From assembly GCA_946480925.1 (NCBI GenBank), contig CAMLLU010000004.1, forward strand, positions 62,001 through 126,000: DNA of 64,000 bases, written 5' to 3'. This document shows, in pieces, positions 8,188 to 18,952 of the stretch. Numbering within the stretch: the first letter of the stretch is position 1; every line of letters begins with the position of its first letter. The notes beneath the pieces were generated by a model. That model did no database searches, had not been told where the DNA came from, and saw only the letters and a program-made list of their open reading frames with translations. This stretch comes from an uncultured Rivibacter sp. Its GTDB lineage: Bacteria; Pseudomonadota; Gammaproteobacteria; Burkholderiales; Burkholderiaceae. Position numbers and translations under genes: made by a program.

Positions 8188-9747
8188 ATGCACGGCCTGC
8201 CCCCCTGCGCGCTGCAGCGCATCCTTCCTTCGCCCATTGACGCCATCGCCCCCGCTGAAGGCTGGGCGCTACACGACACGGCCACCAGCCGCGGCATCGA
8301 GACCTCGCTGGCAGCGGCGCTGCCACCACACACACTGATGCAGCGGGCGGGCCTCGCCGTGGCGCGCCTCGCTCTGGCCGTGAGGCCGCATGCACGGCAC
8401 GTCTGGGCCCTGGCCGGGCCGGGCAACAACGGCGGCGATGCATTGGAAGCGGCCTTCCAGCTTCGTCGCGCCGGGCGCCCGGTCAGCGTGGCGCTGGTGG
8501 GCGATGAGTCACGGCTGCCCGCCGATGCCGCTGCCTCCCTCCAGCGCGCCCGCGAAGTCGGCGTGCCGATCACCACATCGTTCACCCCTCCAAGCGCGCT
8601 GGGCTCGACCGATCTCGTGCTCGACGGCTTGCTGGGGCTGGGACTGAGCCGCCCCCCTGCCTCAGCCGTGGCCGGTGCCATCGGCACGCTCAACGCCTGC
8701 GATGCTCCGGTCCTGGCCATCGACCTGCCGTCCGGACTGGGTGCCGACAACGGCCAGCCGCTCGATCCAGCATGCTGCGTGCGCGCCCACTGGACCTTGA
8801 GCCTGCTCACGCTCAAGCCCGGCCTGTTCACGGGCAATGGGCGCGACCTGGCTGGTGAAGTCTGGTTCGACGACCTGGGCTGCGGCACCGCCGGGAACCA
8901 GCACGCCGCCACCGCCGGGCTTTCCACTGCCCCCAGCCTTGCCCCTTTGCGCCCCTCGCGGCGGCATGCACATCACAAGGGCAGCTACGGCGATCTCTGG
9001 GTGGTTGGCGGCGCGCCGTCGATGACGGGCGCTGCACTGCTCGCGTCGCGTGCAGCGCTGAATGCGGGCGCAGGACGCATCTACGTTCATCTGCTGGGTG
9101 ACCAGGGCACCACTGCGTGTGACCCGCTGCACCCCGAACTGATGTTCCGCCCTCAAGCGCCCACGGTCGAAACGCTGGGAGCCGCCACTGTGGTGTGCGG
9201 TTGCGGTGGCGGCGAAGCGGTGAGCACCGAACTGCCCGCACTGCTGCTGCGCAGCCGGCGCCTGCTGCTCGACGCCGATGCACTCAATACCGTGGCCGCC
9301 GACTCGCAACTCGCGCAGCGTGTGGCTGCACGTGCGGCTCATGGGCAGCAGACGATCCTCACACCACACCCCCTGGAAGCCGCGCGGCTGCTGGGCTGCA
9401 GCACCGCACAAATACAGGCCGACCGCCTGCTGGCCGCACGCCAGCTGGCTGAACGCAACCAAGCCGTGGTGGTGCTCAAAGGCTCCGGCAGCGTGATCGC
9501 CGCGCCGGGGCGAGTGCCGTTCATCAATGCGAGCGGCAATGCAGCGCTGGCCAGCCCCGGCGCCGGCGACGTGCTGGCCGGCTGGATCGGCGGGCTGTGG
9601 TCACAGGGGCTGGACGCTTTCGACGCCGCACGGCTGGGCGCGTTCCAGCATGGCGCTGCTGCCGATGCATGGACTCGCGAATGCGGTGACGTGCGCCCCT
9701 TGCCCGCGGCGCTGCTGTTGCAACGCTTGCTGTTGCCGAATCGCTGA
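8188..9747 (+). CDS. nnr: Bifunctional NAD(P)H-hydrate epimerase / ADP-dependent NAD(P)H-hydrate dehydratase
   Basis: Metabolite-repair enzyme that rescues hydrated NADH and NADPH. The 519-residue product joins both activities. The N-terminal YjeF_N epimerase domain (about 20-220) has GPGNNGGDALEAA and LDGLLGLGLSRP. The C-terminal ribokinase-like dehydratase domain (about 245-515) has HKGSYGDLWVVGG, LTPHPLEAARLLG and the nucleotide-binding SPGAGDVLAGWIGGL. The ATG at 8188 gives a plausible N-terminus with the conserved LMQRAG helix at 50-55. It lies 45 bp downstream of dadA on the same strand. Confidence 0.93.
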   Translation: MHGLPPCALQRILPSPIDAIAPAEGWALHDTATSRGIETSLAAALPPHTLMQRAGLAVARLALAVRPHARHVWALAGPGNNGGDALEAAFQLRRAGRPVSVALVGDESRLPADAAASLQRAREVGVPITTSFTPPSALGSTDLVLDGLLGLGLSRPPASAVAGAIGTLNACDAPVLAIDLPSGLGADNGQPLDPACCVRAHWTLSLLTLKPGLFTGNGRDLAGEVWFDDLGCGTAGNQHAATAGLSTAPSLAPLRPSRRHAHHKGSYGDLWVVGGAPSMTGAALLASRAALNAGAGRIYVHLLGDQGTTACDPLHPELMFRPQAPTVETLGAATVVCGCGGGEAVSTELPALLLRSRRLLLDADALNTVAADSQLAQRVAARAAHGQQTILTPHPLEAARLLGCSTAQIQADRLLAARQLAERNQAVVVLKGSGSVIAAPGRVPFINASGNAALASPGAGDVLAGWIGGLWSQGLDAFDAARLGAFQHGAAADAWTRECGDVRPLPAALLLQRLLLPNR

Positions 9748-9762
9748 ACCACCAAGAAAACG

Positions 9763-9802
9763 AAAAGGCCCCGTGGCGAGCAAGCCCCGAGGCCCTTGAT
9801 GT
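9763..9802 (-). terminator. Imperfect terminator hairpin downstream of the M14 peptidase gene
   Basis: On the minus strand AAGGGCCTCG pairs, with one bulge, with the segment ending GGGGCCTT, followed by TTTTCGTTTTC. It lies about 25 bases past the peptidase stop, in the convergent gap with nnr. On the plus strand there is almost no T-run, so it mainly serves the minus-strand gene. Confidence 0.5.
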
Positions 9803-9827
9803 GGTTGATGTGCGCGAGCGAGTCAGG

Positions 9828-12197
9828 TCATTGCGTGAAAGTCACGCGCAGGGTCACGCCCGAGTAGGCGCGATAGCCATAGATCCCGATGTAGGTCCAA
9901 CCGGCTGCCGGGGTTGCAAAGCTGCAGGTCTCGCTGTTGGTCGAGCCTTCCTTTGCGCAGTTGTTGCTCGAAGTCGTGGGTTTTACGCCGAGCTGCGTAT
10001 ACAGGTCCACGTCGCCGGTGCCTCCGCTGGTGCTGATGCTCAGGTTGCGCGCGCCAGACGGCACGTTGACCTTGTAGTAGCGCCAGCTGGCTCTCGCACC
10101 CGAGAGGCTGCTCACCACGGCGCCGTTGGCCAGCACCGGCACGCCGTCGTCCGACACGCTCACGGGCTTGCTGATGCTGCCCGTCTTGCCTTCGTTGTCC
10201 GTCACGGCAAGCGTCACGTTGTAGGCGCCAGCCGCCGCATAGGTGTGCGTCGGGTTGGCGGCCGTCGATGTGTTGCCGTCGCCGAAGTTCCAGTTGCGCG
10301 CCGTGATGCTGCCGTTGTCGGTGCTGCGGTCGGTGAAGCTCACGCTCAAGCCACTGGCTGCGAAGTCGAAGGCGGCCACCGGTGACGTACTGGCGTTCGG
10401 ATCGATCGAAATGTAGACGGCGCTGAAGGCACCCCAGTTGTTGTTGGCATCGCGGCCGCGCACGAAGACCATGTGCTTGCCCGCTGACCAGCCCGTGGTG
10501 TTGATGCTGGCGGTCACGCTTTCGGTCCCCGTATTGAAGGCCCCGTCAGCGGCAGACATCGGCACGGCCACCGCACCAGCCACCCACGGCGGGTTGTCAA
10601 CGTAGTACTCGGCACCCGCGATGCTCTGCGTGGGCTCGATGCCGTTGCTGTTGTTGTAGCGCGTATCGTCGACTGTGGCAGACAGCGTCACCAGCGTACC
10701 GGGCGGCACACCGGTGGCCGCGTTGCCGCTCACCGTCAGGTTGTCGGCATCGGGTCCCGCCGGCGTCACGTAAGCCGTGCGCGCCACCTTGGCTGCGTAG
10801 ATGAGCGCCGGCATGTTGCCCTGCAGCAGCGTGTTGTTGTAGTAGCTGCACTGCTCGAAGAACGCGGTGCCCAGCTCGAAGGTGAAGGCCGCCACGCCCA
10901 GCTCGCCATAGCTCGGGCCGTCGCTGGTGCCGTCGGTTTCATACAGGTCGAGCGAGCGCTGCGGAGTGTGGCCATTCCAGTAGGCGAACTTGCGGCCCAG
11001 CGTGGCGAGCTGCGTGTCGTTGCCGGCCACCGAGCCGGCCGTGCCCCATGGCCACAGCACGAGGCGACCGTGGCTGTGGATGTCGAGGTGGATGCCGCTC
11101 GTGTCGGCCGGCGCAGGATCGGTGCGGTTCGGGCCGCGGCGATCGGGCCAGAGGCTGCGGATGTAGGCCTCGACCGCGCGCGTTTCAGGTTCGGAGGACG
11201 CGTTCGGCCCTCGGTAGGTTTCGTTGCAGGCGTTGCCGCTTGAGCCGGAACCGCCGGTTGAATTCCAACCGAAGCCGAAGTTGCGGTTCAGGTCGGCACC
11301 GCGGCTGTTGCTGGTGGCACCGCAGTAATTGCGGTTGGTGTTCTTGCGCCACAACAACCCGGTTTCGGCCTTCTTGCGGCCGTCGGGGTTGGTGACCAGC
11401 AGCAGATGCAGCTCATGGTGATCGAGGATCCACGTGAGGTCGGCATCGACGCCATGGCCATTGATAAGCCGGCGCGCGAACTCGAGCACCAGCGGCGTGG
11501 TCGTGTATTCACGCGCATGGATGCCGGCATTGACGAACAGCTTGGGTTTGCTGCCGCCCACCGCCGAGTTGGTGAGCTTGAGCACGCGCAAGTCGTAGCC
11601 GCCCAGGCCTTGGGTCTTTTCCCAGGAGTCGCCCACGTCGATCCATGAGGCGAGCGTGGGCCGGGCTGCGATCAGCGCGTCGACCTCGGAAAACACCTCC
11701 TCCACCATCGGGTAGCAGGTGTAGCCGGGAATGCCCGCAAAGGCTTGCGCAGTGGCCGCCGGTGCCACGCCGGTGGTGGACTTCAACCGCGCCAGCGCCG
11801 CACGCTGCTGCTGCAGTTGCTGGGCTTCTTGACGCGCTTGCGCGGCCTGCTGCTGCAGCCACCGGTCGTCAGGCTCCAGGCGGAACCCCATCGCGCGCAG
11901 CTCACGCATCTCGTCGGCATTGGCGTTGACGATCAGGTAGCCCAGCTCGTATTTCGATTCGAGAGTCTCGAATCGGCTATGTGCGATGGCACGTGCCTGC
12001 TGCACGTCGCGGAAATAAGCGCGCATCACGCTGCGTGCGCCGCTTTCGCGCCCCTGCACCACGGGGTTGTGCGCCTCGGCGGTCTCGGTCAGCCACACCG
12101 GTGGGGAAAGTGCCGCGACGGCGATCGCCGCCACTGCGATGCGGCGGGCCAGCCGCTTGCCGAGCGGGGCATGGGTACAACTTCTGTTCAAGGACAT
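9828..12197 (-). CDS. Secreted M14-family zinc carboxypeptidase with PKD and PPC domains
   Basis: Exported metallocarboxypeptidase, probably for extracellular peptide digestion. The start is the ATG at 12197 (MSLNRSCTHAPLGKR), behind a strong AGGAGAG site. Residues 13-42 form a Sec signal peptide ending ETAEA. Residues 45-150 hold a charged, Gln-rich helical propeptide-like region. The catalytic domain (about 160-475) resembles carboxypeptidase T: zinc ligands His 227 and Glu 230 (GIHAREY) and His 374 (DIHSHG), substrate-binding NRNFGFGW, and catalytic Glu 441 (TFELGT). A PKD repeat (605-682, WNFGDGN) and a bacterial prepeptidase C-terminal (PPC) domain (700-785) follow. PPC domains are often removed after secretion. 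Total 789 residues. Confidence 0.92.
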   Translation of the reverse strand: MSLNRSCTHAPLGKRLARRIAVAAIAVAALSPPVWLTETAEAHNPVVQGRESGARSVMRAYFRDVQQARAIAHSRFETLESKYELGYLIVNANADEMRELRAMGFRLEPDDRWLQQQAAQARQEAQQLQQQRAALARLKSTTGVAPAATAQAFAGIPGYTCYPMVEEVFSEVDALIAARPTLASWIDVGDSWEKTQGLGGYDLRVLKLTNSAVGGSKPKLFVNAGIHAREYTTTPLVLEFARRLINGHGVDADLTWILDHHELHLLLVTNPDGRKKAETGLLWRKNTNRNYCGATSNSRGADLNRNFGFGWNSTGGSGSSGNACNETYRGPNASSEPETRAVEAYIRSLWPDRRGPNRTDPAPADTSGIHLDIHSHGRLVLWPWGTAGSVAGNDTQLATLGRKFAYWNGHTPQRSLDLYETDGTSDGPSYGELGVAAFTFELGTAFFEQCSYYNNTLLQGNMPALIYAAKVARTAYVTPAGPDADNLTVSGNAATGVPPGTLVTLSATVDDTRYNNSNGIEPTQSIAGAEYYVDNPPWVAGAVAVPMSAADGAFNTGTESVTASINTTGWSAGKHMVFVRGRDANNNWGAFSAVYISIDPNASTSPVAAFDFAASGLSVSFTDRSTDNGSITARNWNFGDGNTSTAANPTHTYAAAGAYNVTLAVTDNEGKTGSISKPVSVSDDGVPVLANGAVVSSLSGARASWRYYKVNVPSGARNLSISTSGGTGDVDLYTQLGVKPTTSSNNCAKEGSTNSETCSFATPAAGWTYIGIYGYRAYSGVTLRVTFTQ

Positions 12198-12301
12198 CTG
12201 GTTCTCTCCTTGGTACTTCGTTGTGGACGGCCCGGGGTAGGGCCGGCTTCGTGCAGGCGCGGGTAAGGCCGCCGGCACGCTCTCGCCGGAGCAGGGAAGG
12301 A

Positions 12302-12790
12302 TCACTCTCCCGTGTAGCTCCAGGCAACGAGTTCGAGTTGTTCACCGTGGTGGTTGAAACGCATCGCCAGGCCATCGCGCGTGCCGCGCCAGCGGTACCA
12401 CAGCCACAGTGCGTCTGGCGCAGGCTGCTGGCGCAGTTCGGCAGGCAGCAGGCGTTGCGCCGGCTCGTCATTGCGCCATTGCGCGTCGGGCGGCCCCAAC
12501 AGTGAGATCACCTGCTTGCGGGTGGTGTGCTGCCGTTGCGCAATCCCCTGTCGCAGCGCCTCCATCACCTCGTGCTTGCGCCCGCCCCAGCGATCGACCG
12601 ACGAGTTGGGGGGCGCGCCGTCGAAGTGCCCTCGCAGCGCCTGCAGTTGGCGGTACTCAGCCCCCAGTGCCTGCAAACGCTCATCGAACACAGAGGCATC
12701 CGCCGCCAATGCGGCGGCACAACCTGCCAGCACGAGGCCGGCGAGGCAGAGTTCTACGACTGCAACAGCAACGGCAATGAAGGCGCGCAT
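12302..12790 (-). CDS. Putative small lipoprotein with a BamE/SmpA-like C-terminal half
   Basis: Not firmly recognised. The 162-residue product starts at 12790 behind a GGGAG site. It has a hydrophobic N-terminus with a lipobox LAGC, the lipidated Cys being residue 24, so it is probably an outer-membrane lipoprotein. Residues 30-75 look helical. From about 85 on, the pattern TTRKQVISLLGPPD, then LWYRW and LAMRFNHHGE, resembles the SmpA/BamE fold (helix-loop with LGxPD, then antiparallel strands). It is not BamE itself, which is shorter. It lies 104 bp upstream of the peptidase gene on the same strand; a functional link is unproven. Confidence 0.6.
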   Translation of the reverse strand: MRAFIAVAVAVVELCLAGLVLAGCAAALAADASVFDERLQALGAEYRQLQALRGHFDGAPPNSSVDRWGGRKHEVMEALRQGIAQRQHTTRKQVISLLGPPDAQWRNDEPAQRLLPAELRQQPAPDALWLWYRWRGTRDGLAMRFNHHGEQLELVAWSYTGE

Positions 12791-12875
12791 TGCGACTCCC
12801 TGGGGGTGCGTCGAGCCCCGTCTGCGGTGGGGTGCCGCAGTGTCCGAAAGGGACTGGTCGCGCGCAAGTGCAAGA

Positions 12876-12909
12876 CCCCACTGGCGCGCTGGAGGCTGCG
12901 CCAGTGGGG
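12876..12909 (-). terminator. Strong hairpin downstream of rnr
   Basis: A perfect 12-bp inverted repeat, CCCCACTGGCGC (12876-12887) and GCGCCAGTGGGG (12898-12909), with a 10-base loop. It lies 31 bases past the RNase R stop. On the minus strand it is followed by TCTTGC, a weak T-tract, so it probably ends or stabilises the rnr transcript. Confidence 0.6.
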
Positions 12910-12940
12910 CTTGGAAGTACTATGCGGCGGAACCGCGCGG

Positions 12941-15187
12941 TCAGCTACGCCGCGCGCGTTTGCCTTTGCGCTCTGCACGCACTTCCTGCGCGCGCCGCGC
13001 CGCAGCCACCTTGTCGGGCTGCACGGCAGAGCTTCTGCTCACTGCGGCAGGCTTGGCCCCGCCCTTCTTGGGCGACCCTTTGCGAGCGCCCTGCTTCACT
13101 GCGCGATCGGCCTCCTGCAGGCCTTTGAGCGCCTCGACAGCCGAGGTGGACTTGTCGCCTCCTGCACGGGGCCCCCGCGCCGGCACGCCGTCGCGAACCA
13201 GGCGGAAATCGATCTTGCGACCGTCGAGATCCACGCGGCTGACCTGAACACGCACGCGGGTGCCGGTGGAATAGCGCACGCCGGTGCGCTCGCCACGCAG
13301 CTCCTGCCGGGCTTCGTCGAATCGGAAGTACTCGCCGCCCAGCTCGGTGATGTGCACCAGCCCTTCCACGTAGAGCTCGTCGAGTTGCACGAACAAGCCA
13401 AACGTGGTGACCGCACTCACTGTGCCGCCGTATTCCTCACCCAGGTGCTCGCGCATGTACTTGCACTTGAGCCAGGCCTCCACATCGCGCGAGGCTTCAT
13501 CGGCGCGCCGCTCGTTGGCGCTGCAATGCGCACCGGCGCCCTCCCAGGCCTCCGCTTCTTCGCGTGACGCCTGAACGGCCTTGCCGCCACGTGCGGGCTT
13601 CGCCGTATCGGCCGTTTGCGCCAAGTGCAGGTGATAGCGCTTGCCCGCCAAGATAGCCTTGATGACGCGATGCACCAGCAGGTCCGGGTAGCGCCGGATC
13701 GGGCTGGTGAAGTGCGTGTAGGCCTCGTAGGCCAGGCCGAAGTGCCCGCTGTTCGATGGCGAGTAGATCGCCTGTTGCATGGAGCGCAGCAGCATCGTGT
13801 GGATCTGCTGGGCATCGGGCCGTTCCTTGGTGGCCGCGGCAATGGCCTGGAACTCTCCTGGCGTAGGCTCATCGCTGATCGACAGGCCCAGGCCCAGCGA
13901 GCGCAGATAGTTCTGCAGGATGGTCTTCTTCTCGGGCGTGGGCCCTTCATGCACGCGGTACAGCGCGGCGTGCTTGCCCTGCGCAATGAACTCCGCTGAG
14001 CAGACGTTGGCCGCCAGCATGGCCTCTTCGATCAGCCGGTGTGCGTCGTTACGCACGTGCGGCACGATCTTCTCGATGCGACCGTTTTCGTCGCAGACGA
14101 TCTTCGTCTCGGTCGTCTCGAAGTCCACTGCACCCCGCGCGTTGCGCGCCTTCAGCAGCGCGCGGAACACCTCGTGCAGGTGGAGCAGGTGAGGCACGAG
14201 CTCGGCACGCCGCTGCGCCTCCGGGCCCCGCGTGTTGGCCAGAATGGCCGCCACTTCGGTGTAGGTGAAACGCGCATGCGAACAGATCACCGCCGGGTAG
14301 AACTGGTAGGCATGGATCTCGCCTCCTTCGGTGATGAGCATGTCGCACACCATCGACAGGCGGTCTTCGTACGGGTTGAGCGAACACAGCCCGTTCGAGA
14401 GCTTCTCCGGCAGCATGGGGATCACCCGCCGAGGGAAGTACACCGATGTGGCCCGCTCGTATGCATCGTCGTCGAGCGGCTCGCCGGGCTTCACGTAGTG
14501 GCTCACGTCGGCAATGGCCACCACGAGCCGCCAGCCGTTGGGCGTCTTGCCACGGCCCGTCACGCGTGCAGGCTCGCAGTACACCGCATCGTCGAAGTCG
14601 CGCGCGTCTTCGCCGTCGATGGTCACCAGGGGCACGTCCGTGAGGTCGATACGCTGCTTGCGATCAACGGGGCGGATCTTGTCGGGCAGCTTGGACGTTT
14701 GCGCCATCGTCTCAGGCGAGAAGCGATGCGGCACCTCGTACTTGCGCACCGCGATCTCGATCTCCATGCCGGGATCGTCGATCTCCCCCAACACCTCGGT
14801 CACGCGCCCCACCGGCTGTGAATACAGCGACGGCGGCTCGGTCAGCTCTACCGCGACGACCTGGCCCACCTCGGCATCGGCCGTGGCGTTCTTCGGGATG
14901 AGGATGTCCTGCCCATAGCGGTTGTCCTCGGGCGCCACCAGCCACACGCCTGCCTCATGCAACAAGCGGCCGATGATGGGCGCCTTGCGACGCTCGAGAA
15001 TTTCGAGCACACGCCCTTCGGGGCGGCCCTTGCGGTCGTAGCGAATGATGCGAACGCGCACGCGGTCGCGGTGCAGCACCGCACGCATCTCCTGCGGCGA
15101 GAGATAGACGTCTGCCTCCCCGTCGTCGCGCAGTACGAAGCCGTGTCCATCGCGGTGGCCTTGCACCGTGCCATCGACTTCGCTCAT
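12941..15187 (-). CDS. rnr: Ribonuclease R
   Basis: Processive 3'-5' exoribonuclease of the RNB family that degrades structured RNA and takes part in rRNA quality control. The start is the ATG at 15187 (MSEVDGTVQGHRDGHGFVLR); the longer open frame would run back through the tRNA-Leu gene and is not credible. Domains: cold-shock-like OB folds (1-170), RNB catalytic domain with TIDGEDARDFDDAVYCE supplying the Mg-binding Asp residues, an S1 domain (YGGTVSAVTTFGLFVQLDEL), and a Lys/Arg-rich C-terminal tail of about 60 residues. The product is 748 residues. The N-terminal helix-turn-helix of E. coli RNase R appears to be absent. Confidence 0.93.
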   Translation of the reverse strand: MSEVDGTVQGHRDGHGFVLRDDGEADVYLSPQEMRAVLHRDRVRVRIIRYDRKGRPEGRVLEILERRKAPIIGRLLHEAGVWLVAPEDNRYGQDILIPKNATADAEVGQVVAVELTEPPSLYSQPVGRVTEVLGEIDDPGMEIEIAVRKYEVPHRFSPETMAQTSKLPDKIRPVDRKQRIDLTDVPLVTIDGEDARDFDDAVYCEPARVTGRGKTPNGWRLVVAIADVSHYVKPGEPLDDDAYERATSVYFPRRVIPMLPEKLSNGLCSLNPYEDRLSMVCDMLITEGGEIHAYQFYPAVICSHARFTYTEVAAILANTRGPEAQRRAELVPHLLHLHEVFRALLKARNARGAVDFETTETKIVCDENGRIEKIVPHVRNDAHRLIEEAMLAANVCSAEFIAQGKHAALYRVHEGPTPEKKTILQNYLRSLGLGLSISDEPTPGEFQAIAAATKERPDAQQIHTMLLRSMQQAIYSPSNSGHFGLAYEAYTHFTSPIRRYPDLLVHRVIKAILAGKRYHLHLAQTADTAKPARGGKAVQASREEAEAWEGAGAHCSANERRADEASRDVEAWLKCKYMREHLGEEYGGTVSAVTTFGLFVQLDELYVEGLVHITELGGEYFRFDEARQELRGERTGVRYSTGTRVRVQVSRVDLDGRKIDFRLVRDGVPARGPRAGGDKSTSAVEALKGLQEADRAVKQGARKGSPKKGGAKPAAVSRSSAVQPDKVAAARRAQEVRAERKGKRARRS

Positions 15188-15213
15188 CAATGCTGCCCCG
15201 ATCAGCGAGACAG

Positions 15214-15243
15214 TTGCTTTGTTTTCTTTTTTGATGCTAGAAT
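15214..15243 (+). promoter_or_regulatory. Promoter of tRNA-Leu
   Basis: TTGCTT (15214-15219) and TAGAAT (15238-15243) with an 18-bp spacer that is rich in T. The expected start point is about 10 bases before the mature tRNA 5' end. It lies only 27 bp from the start codon of the divergent rnr gene, so the rnr promoter must overlap this region or the tRNA gene. Confidence 0.7.
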
Positions 15244-15260
15244 CTCCGTCTTCAGTACCT

Positions 15261-15345
<85 letters not shown>

Positions 15346-15357
15346 AACACAAACATC

Positions 15358-15387
15358 AAAGGCCTGCACCCGCAGGCCTTTGCTTTT
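15358..15387 (+). terminator. Rho-independent terminator of tRNA-Leu
   Basis: Perfect 10-bp stem AAAGGCCTGC / GCAGGCCTTT with loop ACCC, followed by TGCTTTT. It starts 13 bases after the tRNA CCA end. Confidence 0.85.
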
Positions 15388-15431
15388 GATCTTAGTCTTT
15401 TGGCCTGCCCCTGAAGCAAGGCCGGTTTCAC

Positions 15432-15458
15432 GGGCCCGTGCAATGCACGGGCCCTTTT
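15432..15458 (+). terminator. Second terminator-like hairpin after tRNA-Leu
   Basis: Perfect 10-bp stem GGGCCCGTGC / GCACGGGCCC with loop AAT, followed by TTTTGTCTTG on the plus strand. It lies in the convergent gap between tRNA-Leu and the phosphoribosyltransferase gene. Its T-run is on the plus side, so it does not look like the terminator of the minus-strand gene. It could be a back-up terminator. Confidence 0.65.
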
Positions 15459-15514
15459 GTCTTGTTGGGTTGGGAAGCTGCACCGAGGTACGCCCCCTTG
15501 AATCGTGGTCTGCG

Positions 15515-16036
15515 TCAAATCGCAAATTTCTTCGCCAGCCCCTCGGGCCGGAGCGCGTCATACTCCTCGAAAGGCTGATGGATCCACGGGCTCGTGGGCA
15601 GCATCTCGACGTAGTAGTCTGGCGTATAGGTCGAGACACCCTTGACCCAGATGACCGCGGAACGCAGCTCCATGATCGACGGCATGCCACGCAGCCGATC
15701 CACCACCGCGCGGAGCGTCACGCCCGAATCGGCCAAGTCATCGACCAGCAGCACCCGCCCGGCCAGTTCACCCTTGGGCATGGTGATGTACTTGGCCATA
15801 TCGAGCCGGCCCTGGATGGTGCCTGCTTCGGCCCGGTAGGAACTCGTCGACATGATGGCCAACGGCTTGTCGAACACGCGCGACAGCACGTCGCCCGGCC
15901 GCATGCCACCACGCGCCAGGCACAAGATCTGATCGAACTCCCAACCGGAGTTGTGGACCTTGAGCGCCAAGCGCTCGGTGAGCATGTGGTACTCGTCCCA
16001 CGACACGTAGAGGTGCTTGCCGTCATCGGTGAGCAT
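15515..16036 (-). CDS. Phosphoribosyltransferase (purine-salvage type)
   Basis: Type I phosphoribosyltransferase of 173 residues, transferring ribose 5-phosphate from PRPP to a base. The PRPP loop is VLLVDDLADSGVTL, with both acidic residues and the following DSG-T. ILCLARGGMRPGDVLSR matches the loop that binds pyrophosphate. Related proteins are usually annotated as xanthine/guanine or hypoxanthine phosphoribosyltransferases, but the base cannot be fixed from sequence. The gene is directly downstream of purA (63-bp gap), which supports a purine role. An AGGAG site precedes the ATG at 16036. Confidence 0.85.
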   Translation of the reverse strand: MLTDDGKHLYVSWDEYHMLTERLALKVHNSGWEFDQILCLARGGMRPGDVLSRVFDKPLAIMSTSSYRAEAGTIQGRLDMAKYITMPKGELAGRVLLVDDLADSGVTLRAVVDRLRGMPSIMELRSAVIWVKGVSTYTPDYYVEMLPTSPWIHQPFEEYDALRPEGLAKKFAI

Positions 16037-16099
16037 GAAATGGCGCTCCTTGGTACTGCGTTCGAAGTGTGATGGTGGCGATTGCGCTGTGCCGCAGGC

Positions 16100-18660
<2,561 letters not shown>

Positions 18661-18736
18661 AAAAATGCACCGGGGATTAAAGCCGGCATTGTACCGGCCG
18701 GGACAGCCGCATCGGCCGCGGCTTATGCACGCTGCG

Positions 18737-18925
18737 TCACGATCTGAACCAGGCCAGCAGCACCAGCCCGACGACCATGCTGCTGAGCCCGAGGAAGCGG
18801 ATCTGCCCGTCGCTCATGCGCGTCGCCTGCTCGAACACGCGGCGCCAGCCGCGCGGGCTCAGGAAAGGCAGGAGGCCTTCAATCACCAGCATCAGCGCCA
18901 CGGCGCTGAACAGCAGGTCCCACAT
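18737..18925 (-). CDS. DUF2065 family small membrane protein (YjeT-like)
   Basis: 62-residue inner-membrane protein, [20 protein letters not shown] at the N-terminus and a second hydrophobic segment at the C-terminus ([13 protein letters not shown]). The central [11 protein letters not shown] matches the DUF2065/YjeT family. In many proteobacteria, including E. coli, this gene lies between hflC and purA, as here (hisZ intervening). Function unknown; the position suggests a link to the HflKC complex. 27 bp downstream of hflC. Confidence 0.85.
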   Translation of the reverse strand: MWDLLFSAVALMLVIEGLLPFLSPRGWRRVFEQATRMSDGQIRFLGLSSMVVGLVLLAWFRS

Positions 18926-18952
18926 CGCGAGCAGAGCCGTGGTGAATGGCGC

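Noticed and set aside
6409..8193. 594-codon open frame on the minus strand
   Set aside because: Antisense to the amidase end and dadA, both with intact catalytic motifs.
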